From NCBI GenBank assembly GCA_016793585.1, contig JAEUJR010000671.1:1-11808 (forward strand): DNA of 11,808 nt, in the 5' to 3' direction. This DNA comes from Archangium sp. GTDB lineage: Bacteria; Myxococcota; Myxococcia; Myxococcales; Myxococcaceae. The notes beneath the pieces were generated by a model. The model had not been told where the DNA came from and did no database searches. It saw nothing but the letters and a program-made list of their open reading frames with translations. Below, in pieces: positions 1-7,740 of this stretch (position 1 is its first letter; each line of letters opens with the position of its first letter). The position numbers and the translations under genes were made by a program.

Positions 1-2072
1 GTGCTGCCGTCGATGACGATCTGGCTGCCCGCGTCGGTGACGCGCGAGCGCACCTCTTTCGCGGCGAGCTGCAGTTGCTTGCGACCGGTGACGGCCTTGC
101 CGAGCACCGCTCCCGTCAGCTGCTCTTCGTTGGCCTTGCGCGTCTTCAGCGCTGCCTTCGCGTTCTCGGTGGCCAGCCGCAGGCGCTTGCGCACCTCGCC
201 GTCGAAGCGCTCGATGAGCAGCGAGCGCGTCTCGGTCATGCGCTGATCGATACGCGACTCGAGATCCTTCCGCAGGGCGTCGAAGGCCGCGTTGATGTCC
301 TCGGGCATTCGGCACGACTGGTAGATCTCGAGCACCCGCTTCTCGAAGTCGACGCCGTTCTCGAGCGCGCCCAGAATCTCGTCGGAGGCGCCGAAGACGC
401 CGTCGAACAGGTTCAGCTTCTTCTCGAGCAGCTCGTACAGGCGCGCGTCGGCGGCGTTGGAGCGGTTCAAGAAGTTCAGCACCAGCACGTCGCGGGCCTG
501 GCCGTAGCGATGGCAGCGGCCGATGCGCTGCTCCACGCGCTGCGGGTTCCACGGCAGGTCGTAGTTCACGACCAGGTTGCAGAACTGCAGGTTCAGACCT
601 TCGGCGCCGGCCTCGGTCGAGAGCAGAATCTGGGCGCGGTTGCGGAAGTCTTCGACGAGGGCGCGGCGGGCCTCGGGCGTGCCGGCGTCGCCCGTGAGCT
701 TGGCGATCTTGCCCGCGAACCCGTGCCCCGAGAGCAGCTGATCGAGGTACTCGAGCGTGCGCTTCGACTCGGTGAAGATGACGGCCTTCTCGGGCCACTG
801 GTGCGCGCGCGCGACGGTGAAGACGCGATCGATCGCCCGCTTGAGCGCTTCGCCCTTCGAGTTCACCCGAATCTTGTCGGCGCGGTTGGCGAACTGCTGC
901 AGCTCCCACACCTCGCGCTTCATCGCGTCGAGCGTGTGCGGCTTCTCGGTCGGGTCGTCAGACCACTCTTCGGCCTCTTCGGCGTACTGCTTCGTCTCTT
1001 CGGGCTCGAAGAGCAGCGCGCTGCCCGACTGGCTCAGCTTCGCGTACTCGAGCCGCTTCTCGAGCGACTCGGCCAGGCGGCGGAGCGTGGGCGCGATCGC
1101 GTAGGTCGATGACGCGAGCAGCTTCCGGTACACCATCGTGAGCAGTGTGCGTTTGCCGGGCTCGATGGCCGCGCACTCGTTGCGGCGCAGGTACTCCGAC
1201 ACGTCGTCGTACAGCGCCTGCTCTTCGGGCAGCGGCGTGAAGTCTTCGACGACCGACCGGCGGTTCGTGTACCGCACGTACTCACGCACCTGCCGGCGCA
1301 GCGTGCGCTGAACCACGGGCGCGAGGCGCTGCTTGATGTCGCGCGACGCAGCCTCGGTGAGCCCGCCGTGCTCGGGGTCGATGGGGAAGTGCGCGCGAAA
1401 CGCCTCTTCAGGCCCGAGAATCTGCTCGTCGAGCAGCGAGATGAGGCCGAAGAGCTCGCTCAGATCGTTCTGCAGCGGCGTCGCGGTGAGCAGCAGCTTG
1501 GGCGCGTTGCGAAGGCCAGCCTTGAGCGCCTTGCCCGTCTTGTTGCCCGGCTTGTGCGCGTTGCGAAGGCGGTGCGCCTCGTCGATGACGACGAGATCCC
1601 ACGTGATTTGTGCGAGCAGCTCGGAGCGGTTCGCCGCGAACGGGTGCGACGCGATCACGATGGGAACGCTCTGATCGAAGCAGTTACCCGTGGCGCGAAC
1701 GGTGCGGCCGTCGACGACGGTCGACTCGAGATCGAACTTGTCCTTCAGCTCCTGCTGCCACTGGGCGCGCAGCGTCGCCGGCGCGAGCACCAGAATGCGC
1801 GACTTGCCCTCGCTGACGAGCTGGCTCAACACCATGCCCGCTTCGATCGTCTTCCCGAGACCGACCTCGTCGGCGAGCATGCAGCCGCCGCGCGGCAACG
1901 AGTCGATGGCGAAGACGGCCGCCTCGAGCTGGTGCGGGTTGAGATCGACCTTCGCCTCCGACAACGCACGCACGACGCGCTGCTGGGCGTCGCCCTGCTT
2001 GCCGGTCAGCTCCTCGGCCACGAGGCGCTGATGAAACCGCGTCAGCCCATCGGACGAGGGAATGACGCTCAT
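1..2072 (-). CDS. SNF2/HepA-type DEAD/DEAH-box helicase, C-terminus off the left edge
   Basis: Partial gene: 690 codons are visible and the frame is still open at base 1. It encodes a superfamily 2 SNF2-type ATPase/translocase. Seen in the sequence, numbered from the ATG at 2072: a Q-motif-like NPHQLEA (46-52), Walker A as DEVGLGKT (68-75), Walker B/DEAH (164-167), TATP motif III (196-199), STEAGAEGLNL motif V (485-495) and QRIGRCHRYGQ motif VI (515-525), followed by a charged helical tail. Both RecA lobes are therefore complete. Family members of this layout are usually about 900-1000 residues, so roughly 250-300 residues are probably missing; it is not known to be broken. Start choice: ATG 2072 places the family's N-terminal segment right after the start. 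An in-frame ATG at 2135 would add 21 residues, including a proline-rich stretch. Neither has a clear ribosome binding site. The role could be transcription recycling (HepA-like), DNA repair or defence; the sequence does not decide. Confidence 0.88.
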   Translation of the reverse strand, partial: MSVIPSSDGLTRFHQRLVAEELTGKQGDAQQRVVRALSEAKVDLNPHQLEAAVFAIDSLPRGGCMLADEVGLGKTIEAGMVLSQLVSEGKSRILVLAPATLRAQWQQELKDKFDLESTVVDGRTVRATGNCFDQSVPIVIASHPFAANRSELLAQITWDLVVIDEAHRLRNAHKPGNKTGKALKAGLRNAPKLLLTATPLQNDLSELFGLISLLDEQILGPEEAFRAHFPIDPEHGGLTEAASRDIKQRLAPVVQRTLRRQVREYVRYTNRRSVVEDFTPLPEEQALYDDVSEYLRRNECAAIEPGKRTLLTMVYRKLLASSTYAIAPTLRRLAESLEKRLEYAKLSQSGSALLFEPEETKQYAEEAEEWSDDPTEKPHTLDAMKREVWELQQFANRADKIRVNSKGEALKRAIDRVFTVARAHQWPEKAVIFTESKRTLEYLDQLLSGHGFAGKIAKLTGDAGTPEARRALVEDFRNRAQILLSTEAGAEGLNLQFCNLVVNYDLPWNPQRVEQRIGRCHRYGQARDVLVLNFLNRSNAADARLYELLEKKLNLFDGVFGASDEILGALENGVDFEKRVLEIYQSCRMPEDINAAFDALRKDLESRIDQRMTETRSLLIERFDGEVRKRLRLATENAKAALKTRKANEEQLTGAVLGKAVTGRKQLQLAAKEVRSRVTDAGSQIVIDGS

Positions 2073-2145
2073 CTGAGGAGGCGGTTGGGGAACGGCCTCG
2101 AGGTCGCGGCTCAGGCCGCGCGCGATCTCCGACATGGGGCCGCGA

Positions 2146-2173
2146 ATTGTGATCGTCGACACCCCTCTGTAAA
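2146..2173 (-). promoter_or_regulatory. Candidate sigma-70-type promoter for the helicase gene
   Basis: On the minus strand TTTACA (2173-2168; five of six matches to TTGACA) is followed after 16 bases by CACAAT (2151-2146; four of six matches to TATAAT). It would start transcription around 2138-2140, giving a leader of about 65 bases to the ATG at 2072, and would make the upstream ATG at 2135 nearly leaderless. Matches of this quality can occur by chance. Confidence 0.3.
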
Positions 2174-2287
2174 GCCAGAGTTCTCCGAGGCCGATTTACC
2201 GCCACCGGCGCGATCTCGATCACACCCTCGCCAGCGACGCCCATGTGCGACGAGGTGGGTTCGCACACCGTCCGACATGAAAGAAAA

Positions 2288-2305
2288 GTGGACTTTCGTG
2301 GACTT
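2288..2305. repeat. Two direct copies of GTGGACTT, 10 bases apart
   Basis: GTGGACTT occurs at 2288-2295 and again at 2298-2305, one helical turn apart, in an unusually AT-richer patch of the gap upstream of the helicase gene. Same-face spacing is typical of tandem activator or repressor half-sites, but no protein is identified. The rest of the gap 2073-2351 holds only the candidate promoter and, at its far end, the CTGATCAG pair. Confidence 0.4.
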
Positions 2306-2341
2306 GAGCGGCGGCAGCATGTGGGCTTCGCGCGCACCGCT

Positions 2342-2377
2342 GATCTGCTGATCAGGGGTTGGTGATCGGCTGATCAG
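2342..2377. repeat. GATC cluster with two CTGATCAG palindromes at a gene end
   Basis: CTGATCAG lies at 2348-2355 and 2370-2377, with further GATC sites at 2342 and 2364, giving four GATC sites spaced 8, 14 and 8 bases. The two octamers can pair with each other as an 8-base stem with a 14-base loop spanning the stop codon of the upstream membrane protein gene (2352-2354). There is no T-run, so a classical intrinsic terminator is not supported. Processing, termination with Rho, or chance are all possible. Confidence 0.35.
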
Positions 2378-3035
2378 GCACGGTGGTGGTGCCGTTCTCG
2401 AGCGCCGCGGCGAGCTCGGGCCACCACTTCTTCAGCTCTTCGATGCTGCCCTCTCCGAGCAGGGCGGCGGTGTCGAGCTTTCGGGCCTGGCCGTCGAGCC
2501 GGGTCGTCGCCAGCGCGCTGATCACCTCGAGCAGGGCGCGCGCGCGCGGGTTGCCCGTCGTCGTGGGCAACGCCTCGAGCGCCGCCTTCCAGTGCCCCCG
2601 GCGCAGCTCCATCACCGAGAGGGCAAGGCGCGCCTCCGGCTGACTCGACGAGCGGGCGCCCGACAGCATCACCCAGTCTTCGACGTCACGATCGCCACGC
2701 AGCGCGGCCGCGAGCGCGAGGTACGGCGCCACCTTGAGCTCGTCTCGCCGCTCCAGAATCGACGCCGCCGAGTCGAGCTCGTGCCTCGCTGAGTTGAGCC
2801 GCCACAGCCACATCGAGGCCTGCCCACGCAGCAGCAGCTTGTCGTTGCACGACGCGAACGACTCGTACGCCTCGAGCACTCGGCCCTCTTCGAGTTGGGC
2901 CATGCCGCGCTTGAGGGCCCGCGAGCTGCGGGTACCGACCCACCATGCGAGCGCGGCCACCAGCCCGAAGGGCAGCACGTACCCGACACAGGCCACCAGC
3001 CCAAGCATCGCCGCCACAGCTTCGTCGGAACCCAC
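2352..3035 (-). CDS. Single-pass membrane protein with TPR-like helical body, unknown function
   Basis: 227 residues; I do not recognise a named family. A hydrophobic segment at about residues 10-33 (rich in L, V, A, G, with WW at its end) is followed by basic residues (RSSRALKRG), which suggests one membrane helix with the bulk on the cytoplasmic side. The rest is alanine/leucine-rich and amphipathic, with short helical pairs such as LEEGRVLEAYESFASC and ALSVMELRRGHWKAALEAL, the look of degenerate TPR repeats. Start choice: GTG at 3035 follows immediately after the TGA of the upstream gene (TGAGTG), implying translational coupling. An ATG at 3008 is an alternative that would keep the membrane helix. 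The gene is last in the phosphatase operon, so a scaffold or assembly role at the inner membrane is conceivable but unproven. Confidence 0.75.
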   Translation of the reverse strand: MGSDEAVAAMLGLVACVGYVLPFGLVAALAWWVGTRSSRALKRGMAQLEEGRVLEAYESFASCNDKLLLRGQASMWLWRLNSARHELDSAASILERRDELKVAPYLALAAALRGDRDVEDWVMLSGARSSSQPEARLALSVMELRRGHWKAALEALPTTTGNPRARALLEVISALATTRLDGQARKLDTAALLGEGSIEELKKWWPELAAALENGTTTVPDQPITNP

Positions 3036-3440
3036 TCAGGGCTCTTCGTAGGTGGGGTGCAGGTACTTGCGGAGCTTCTTGTTCACGTAGCTCTGCGCCG
3101 CCGAGGCCAGCATCGTGCCCGGGTCATAGGCCATGGCGAACACGGCCTTCTCCTGCACGCTGAAGACGGCCTTGATCTCGACGCCCCAGACGCTGCCGGT
3201 GAGGAAGACGCGGTCGCCGCGCCACTCGCTGTGAATGCTGAAGCGGCGTGCCCAGTACTCGAGCAGGTAGCCGATGCGCTCGCGGGCGACCGAGCGCTCG
3301 AACGCGTGGCCCACCGTCATCTTGATGGCGGTCGAAGCGTCGAGGGTGAACGGCTCGGCTGACGGCTCGGCTGACGGCTCTTCCGTCCCAGCGAGTGCCG
3401 TGGTCGCGAACATCACGCTGAGGAGCAGCGCCCGATGCAT
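3036..3440 (-). CDS. Exported small protein resembling the polyhydroxyalkanoic acid system (PHA_gran_rgn) family
   Basis: 134 residues. Residues 1-18 look like a signal peptide (MHRALLLSVMFATTALAG) with probable cleavage after ALA or ALAG. A short acidic PSAEPSAEP linker (22-30) follows, then a compact domain of about 95 residues. That domain has the pattern I associate with PHA_gran_rgn proteins: a leading basic/aromatic helix (VGHAFERSVARERIGYLL), an aromatic W followed by GD (about 73-76), an alternating strand region, and a C-terminal LRKYL helix. Family members are normally cytoplasmic and about 90-100 residues, so an export signal is unusual. The match is by eye and moderate; it may only be a similar alpha-beta fold. 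The ATG lies 12 bases past the TAG of the dioxygenase gene, with a weak AGGG about 10 bases before it, so it is probably cotranscribed. Its stop touches the start of the next gene. Confidence 0.7.
   Translation of the reverse strand: MHRALLLSVMFATTALAGTEEPSAEPSAEPFTLDASTAIKMTVGHAFERSVARERIGYLLEYWARRFSIHSEWRGDRVFLTGSVWGVEIKAVFSVQEKAVFAMAYDPGTMLASAAQSYVNKKLRKYLHPTYEEP
3352..3380. repeat. 12-base tandem repeat inside the exported protein gene
   Basis: The unit GGCTCGGCTGAC is present twice in full (3352-3363, 3364-3375) and then partly (GGCTC, 3376-3380). On the minus strand it encodes the repeated SAEP tetrapeptide of the linker just after the signal peptide. Its length is a multiple of three, so copy-number change would alter linker length without shifting the frame. 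Confidence 0.8.
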
Positions 3441-3452
3441 CGTTCGACAACC

Positions 3453-4121
3453 CTAAACGGCCCGGCCCCCGATTTCCAAGCGTCGATAGTGTGTCGACTC
3501 GGGAAAGGTGGCGACCCGCCTCGGCCGCCGCTTCCAGAAGTTGATCGCGATGCCGATGCGCCACCCCGGCTCGGTGGGCAGCCGCTTGAGCGGAATCTCG
3601 TTGCGCGCGTCGAGCACCCCGTGCGTCAGCTTCGCGTCGAAGAAGGCGAACCGGTTCGGGCCGGGCTCGACGAAGTCGAAGTCGTCGGTGTCAGGCGCAC
3701 ACGCGGGCCGCGAAGGGTCGGCCTTCTTCTTCGTCACCGCCAGCAGCCCACCCACGCTCTTCGTGACGTAGAGCAGCGACGAGGTGTGCGGCGTGACGGT
3801 CTTGCCGGTGTCGTCGAAGTGCGCGTTGTCGCGGTCGACGTGGAAGTCGACCTTCACGTTCGAGGTGCGCATGCGCGAGAGCCACCACTCCACGCCCGTC
3901 ACGCCACGTCGACGCTCGGGCGTCAGGTGCTGCACCAGCGTCGTCACCGCCTGTTCCACGACGTTGGTGGGCGGCGTCGAGAGCTGGAACCAGAAGGTCG
4001 TCTGGTAGCTCTCCCGAAGCCGCTCCTCACCCAGCGAGAGAATGCGCCGCCGCAGCGTCGCGAACTGCGCGGCCGGCAGCGCGGGCTCGACGAGCGTGAC
4101 GAACGGCGCGCGGGGCTTCAC
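3453..4121 (-). CDS. 2-oxoglutarate/Fe(II)-dependent dioxygenase-like protein
   Basis: 222 residues from GTG at 4121. The frame is open further upstream to 4229, but that part overlaps the phosphatase coding region and is compositionally a shadow. The GTG shares GTGA with the phosphatase stop, a classic coupled start. The core of a double-stranded beta-helix dioxygenase is visible: HxD as H94 and D96 in VDFHVDRDN, a strand and loop region (SSLLYVTKSVGGLLAV) as in other prolyl-hydroxylase-like folds, the distal H167 in AKLTHGVLD, and R188 in WRIGIAINFW, placed as the 2-oxoglutarate carboxylate-binding arginine. These give a complete facial triad plus cosubstrate anchor. No signal peptide is seen, so it is probably cytosolic, unlike its operon partner. 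The substrate is not predictable; hydroxylation of a protein or small metabolite is the family-level expectation. Confidence 0.82.
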   Translation of the reverse strand: MKPRAPFVTLVEPALPAAQFATLRRRILSLGEERLRESYQTTFWFQLSTPPTNVVEQAVTTLVQHLTPERRRGVTGVEWWLSRMRTSNVKVDFHVDRDNAHFDDTGKTVTPHTSSLLYVTKSVGGLLAVTKKKADPSRPACAPDTDDFDFVEPGPNRFAFFDAKLTHGVLDARNEIPLKRLPTEPGWRIGIAINFWKRRPRRVATFPESTHYRRLEIGGRAV

Positions 4122-5734
4122 TTCGGGAGCGCGAGCAACTCCGAGAGCGCTCGCCCCTCGGTCATCGCGGGCGTGCCCAGCTCCATCAGCGCGGCGGCGG
4201 TGGGGGCGACGTCGACCGCGCGCGCCCACGAGGCCGAGATGCCCGGCTTCACACCGCGGCCCCAGAGCAGCAACGGCACCTCGGAGTCGTACGAATACGG
4301 CGTTCCATGTGAGGTGCCGCGCGGCTCGCTCTCGAGCACGTTGAAGGGCTTGAGCACCATCAGCACGTCGCCGCTGCGATCGGGGTGAAAGCCGAGCTGC
4401 AGCGAGCGCACGAACCCACCCGGGTCGGGCCCGAAGAGATCGTCGCGCGACACCGCGAGGGCCACCTCAGGCAACGCGCGCAGCTGCTCGGCGACCTGGC
4501 GCCGCACCGTCACCAGGTCGAGCCGCTTGTCGGCGATGGCCTTCCAGTCGAGGTACACGTCAGTCTCTTCGTTGGCGGCGATCACCTTCTCGATGCCGAG
4601 CTTCGGTTTGAGCGCGTCGTTCACCGCGCCGGTGAGCTGCGCCGGGGGCACGCGTTTCCCTTCGAGGCCCAGCACCGCCCACTCTTCGGGAATCGCTGCG
4701 CCGCCGTGATCGGCCGACATGACGACGACGACGTTGCCCTTGCCGACGGTGCGCTCGAGCGCCTGCAGCAGCTCGCCGATCGTCTTGTCGAGGCGCACCA
4801 CCATGTCCTGCATCTCCCACGAGGAGGGGCCGTACAGGTGATACGTGCGATCGAAGGGCGAGAAGCTGATCGACAGCAGATCGGGCACGTCGTCTTTGCC
4901 CAGCTGCTCCCCTTCGATGGCCGCCTTCGCGAACTCGACGAGCACGTCGTTCATCATCGGGCTCGAGGCGAGCGCCGAGTACGACTGCGGGCCGGGCGAG
5001 GGCAGGCCACCCGAGAGCGGGTGGGGGAACACACGCGACATGCCGTACCAGTCGCTCTCGAACGGCCGCTCGTCGTCGCCCTGGTAGTCCTTCACGGGCG
5101 AGAGCAGCTCCCACTTCTTCGCCTGGTAGGCGTCGGCGAACTTCTTGTCGTTGTAGGCCTGCACCCAGGTGGGCACGGCCTTGCGGTACCAGGTGCTCGT
5201 CACGAAGCGGCCGAGCTGCTCGTGAAACCACCAGGCCTCGCCCAGGCGCCCCGCCATCGCGATCGCGGCGCGCCCCTTGCCGGCGATGGAGATCGACTTG
5301 CCCTTCATCCACGTCGAGGCGCGCACGCGATCGGAGAGCGTCTCGGCCAGCAGGTGATCGGGCGAGACGTCGTCGTTGCCGAGCGGCGCCTCGAGCATCG
5401 GGTGGTTGGGGTCGACGAAGACGGGCTCGAGCTTGCCCGTCGCGCGGTTGAAGACCTTGTTCGAGACGATGCCGTGCCGCCACGGGTTGGCGCCGGTGAC
5501 CAGCGTCGTGTGGCCGGCGGCCGTCACGCACTCGGCGTGCTCGTAGTGCAGCGAGGGCACGAACGCGCCTTCGGCAATGAGCCGCGCCAGGCCGGCCTTC
5601 ATGCGCGGGCGGTGTTTCTGGAAGACGTCGGTGCCCATCGCGTCGACGCTGATGAAGACGGTCAGGCGAGGGGGCTTCGCGAACGAGGGCAGCGCCGCGA
5701 GAAGACAACAGAGCGCGAGGAGGCGGCTCATCAT
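4118..5734 (-). CDS. Secreted PafA-type alkaline phosphatase (phosphodiesterase/nucleotide pyrophosphatase superfamily)
   Basis: 538 residues. A signal peptide is evident (MMSRLLALCCLLAALPSFA, cleavage near residue 19), so it acts in the periplasm or outside the cell, releasing phosphate from monoesters. The bimetal site of the alkaline phosphatase superfamily is complete: D31 (VFISVDAMG), T71 as nucleophile (CVTAAGHTT), D295 and H299 (FDRTYH), D342-H343 (SADHGG) and H476 (GTSHGTPYSYD). The residues that mark PafA-like phosphomonoesterases are present too: N92 in HGIVSNK and the K153-x-R155 pair in AGKGRAA. All lie at nearly the same spacing as in PafA. Two adjacent ATG codons (5734, 5731) offer starts; no strong ribosome binding site precedes either. 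It is first in a minus-strand operon, divergent from the thioesterase gene, and its stop overlaps the dioxygenase start. Phosphate-dependent control is plausible but no Pho box is recognisable. Confidence 0.9.
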   Translation of the reverse strand: MMSRLLALCCLLAALPSFAKPPRLTVFISVDAMGTDVFQKHRPRMKAGLARLIAEGAFVPSLHYEHAECVTAAGHTTLVTGANPWRHGIVSNKVFNRATGKLEPVFVDPNHPMLEAPLGNDDVSPDHLLAETLSDRVRASTWMKGKSISIAGKGRAAIAMAGRLGEAWWFHEQLGRFVTSTWYRKAVPTWVQAYNDKKFADAYQAKKWELLSPVKDYQGDDERPFESDWYGMSRVFPHPLSGGLPSPGPQSYSALASSPMMNDVLVEFAKAAIEGEQLGKDDVPDLLSISFSPFDRTYHLYGPSSWEMQDMVVRLDKTIGELLQALERTVGKGNVVVVMSADHGGAAIPEEWAVLGLEGKRVPPAQLTGAVNDALKPKLGIEKVIAANEETDVYLDWKAIADKRLDLVTVRRQVAEQLRALPEVALAVSRDDLFGPDPGGFVRSLQLGFHPDRSGDVLMVLKPFNVLESEPRGTSHGTPYSYDSEVPLLLWGRGVKPGISASWARAVDVAPTAAALMELGTPAMTEGRALSELLALPK

Positions 5735-5761
5735 GGGCCGCGAACAATGGTCGCTTTCTCC

Positions 5762-5771
5762 CGACCGGTCG
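5762..5771. promoter_or_regulatory. Perfect 10-base palindrome in the centre of a divergent promoter region
   Basis: CGACCGGTCG is self-complementary and sits almost exactly midway between the divergent starts at 5734 (minus) and 5802 (plus), in only 67 bases of intergenic DNA. That is a good place for a shared operator. No convincing -10/-35 pair is visible for either gene, and short GC-rich palindromes arise often in DNA of this composition. Confidence 0.25.
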
Positions 5772-5801
5772 AGCGAGATGATGCGCTAGACGCGGGCTGC
5801 G

Positions 5802-6221
5802 ATGCCCCCTCCGCAGCCGACCTCACGCGTCGTCGAAGCCCGTACCCGCGTCATCTACGGCGACACCGATCAGATGGGCGTCGTCTACTACGCGAACTAC
5901 TTTCGCTACTTCGAGCTCTCGCGCAGCGAGTTCTTCCGCTCGCTCGGGGGCAGCTACGTCGAGCTCGAGAAGCAGGGCTTCGGGCTGCCGGTCGTGGAGG
6001 CCAACGCCCGCTATCGCTCGCCCGCGAAGTACGACGACGTCATTCTCATCGAGGTGAAGCTCGCCGAGCTCAAACGCGCCTCGATGCGCTTCGAATATGT
6101 CGTGCGCCGCGAAGCCACGCGAGACGAGCTCGTCACGGGCCACACCGTGCACGCCTGCATCGGCCCCGGGGGAAAACCAACTGGACTTCCCCCAGAGGTG
6201 ATGCGACTGCTCAGCGCCTGA
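5802..6221 (+). CDS. YbgC-type acyl-CoA thioesterase (4-hydroxybenzoyl-CoA thioesterase hotdog fold)
   Basis: 139 residues, the usual size for a single hotdog domain. The signature segment is GDTDQMGVVYYANYFRYFE (residues 20-38). D23 aligns with the catalytic aspartate of 4-hydroxybenzoyl-CoA thioesterase, and it is followed by the long helix in which the family binds CoA esters. A further hotdog strand pattern follows (PVVEANARYRSPAKYDD, then LAELKRASMRFEYVV). It hydrolyses short or aromatic acyl-CoA thioesters in the cytosol; in many bacteria YbgC is linked to the Tol-Pal cluster, but no tol or pal gene is present here. The ATG at 5802 has no obvious ribosome binding site. It lies 27 bases before the fructose-bisphosphatase gene on the same strand and is probably cotranscribed with it; the physiological link is unclear. 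Confidence 0.88.
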   Translation: MPPPQPTSRVVEARTRVIYGDTDQMGVVYYANYFRYFELSRSEFFRSLGGSYVELEKQGFGLPVVEANARYRSPAKYDDVILIEVKLAELKRASMRFEYVVRREATRDELVTGHTVHACIGPGGKPTGLPPEVMRLLSA

Positions 6222-6238
6222 GCCGCGAAGAATCTCCC

Positions 6239-6243
6239 GGAGA
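6239..6243 (+). promoter_or_regulatory. Ribosome binding site of the fructose-bisphosphatase gene
   Basis: GGAGA, five bases before the ATG at 6249, fixes that start and falls in the 27-base gap after the thioesterase stop. Confidence 0.65.
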
Positions 6244-6248
6244 CCTCC

Positions 6249-7202
<954 letters not shown>

Positions 7203-7205
<3 letters not shown>

Positions 7206-7221
7206 TCCACCGGGTGGATCA
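7203..7221 (+). terminator. Perfect palindrome on the bisphosphatase stop codon; possible weak terminator or operator
   Basis: TGATCCACC and GGTGGATCA flank a single central G at 7212, and the first three bases are the glpX stop codon. As RNA it would form an 8-base stem with a 3-base loop, followed by AAUUUCCC, which is a poor U-tract. It could terminate weakly, protect the 3' end, or be a protein-binding site ahead of the next gene, 67 bases on. Confidence 0.4.
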
Positions 7222-7273
7222 ATTTCCCTGCTGATCAGCCGGGGGCTGGTACGCTCCGGCGCTCTCTCGTTTC

Positions 7274-7278
7274 GGAGG
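7274..7278 (+). promoter_or_regulatory. Ribosome binding site of the SRPBCC gene
   Basis: GGAGG, ten bases ahead of the ATG at 7289: the strongest Shine-Dalgarno sequence in the window. It fixes the start and suggests efficient translation. No convincing promoter could be picked in 7222-7273. Confidence 0.7.
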
Positions 7279-7288
7279 AACTCCCCGC

Positions 7289-7717
7289 ATGCCTGGCGCG
7301 ACCCGCTCGATCGTCTTCAACGCTCCCATCGAGAAGTGCTTCGAGATCATCTCCGACTACGAGCGCTACCCGGACTTTCTGCCCGAGGTGAAGAAGATCC
7401 GAACCTCGAACCGCCGCGGCAACGAAGTCGACGTGCACTACGAGGCCGAGGTCGTGAAGGTCATCAAGTACACGGTGCACATGAAGGAAGAGAAGCCCAA
7501 CCGTGTCAGCTGGTCGTTCATCGACGGCGAGTTCATGAAGGACAACAAGGGCGGTTGGGTGCTCGAAGACGCAGGCAATGGAACCACCAAGGGCACCTAC
7601 AACATCGAAGTGACGGTGGGCCCGCTGGTGCCCAAGACGATTCTCAATGCGCTGGTCGACAGCCAGCTTCCGAAGCTGATGGAGAACTTCAAGAAGCGCA
7701 TCGAGTCGTCGAAGTGA
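7289..7717 (+). CDS. SRPBCC-family protein, COQ10/RatA-type START-like domain
   Basis: 142 residues forming one START-like (SRPBCC) domain. The N-terminal strand and the helix with the family's characteristic wording are clear: SIVFNAPIEKCFEIISDYER followed by YPDFLPEVKKI. Next comes the curved beta-sheet (VHYEAEVVKVIKYTVHMKEE, then VSWSFIDGEFMKDNKGGWVLED), a GPLVPKTIL turn, and the long C-terminal helix LPKLMENFKKRIESSK that closes the cavity. Members bind hydrophobic ligands such as ubiquinone (COQ10) or act on ribosome association (RatA of E. coli). The RatA/SmpB pairing is absent here, so no specific symbol is justified. It has no signal peptide and no membrane helix. It has its own strong ribosome binding site and is followed by a hairpin, so it may be a single-gene unit or the tail of the glpX transcript. 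Confidence 0.88.
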   Translation: MPGATRSIVFNAPIEKCFEIISDYERYPDFLPEVKKIRTSNRRGNEVDVHYEAEVVKVIKYTVHMKEEKPNRVSWSFIDGEFMKDNKGGWVLEDAGNGTTKGTYNIEVTVGPLVPKTILNALVDSQLPKLMENFKKRIESSK

Positions 7718-7719
7718 AC

Positions 7720-7740
7720 GTCACCGAGGCCCTCGGTGAC
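7720..7740 (+). terminator. Hairpin just after the SRPBCC gene
   Basis: GTCACCGAG (7720-7728) and CTCGGTGAC (7732-7740) form a perfect 9-base stem around a GCC loop, starting three bases after the stop codon. No T-run follows, so intrinsic termination would be weak. A second palindrome, ACTGAGTCAGT (7739-7749), overlaps its right end, so two alternative structures compete for the same bases. Confidence 0.5.

Noticed and set aside
75..2351. Long plus-strand open frames (75-1112, 1368-2351) opposite the helicase
   Set aside because: The minus strand carries all helicase motifs in one uninterrupted frame; the plus frames have arginine/leucine-rich shadow composition.
2073..2351. Possible small RNA or extra small gene in the gap before the helicase
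   Set aside because: Open frames here are short, lack ribosome binding sites and overlap neighbours; no strong hairpin followed by a T-run is present.
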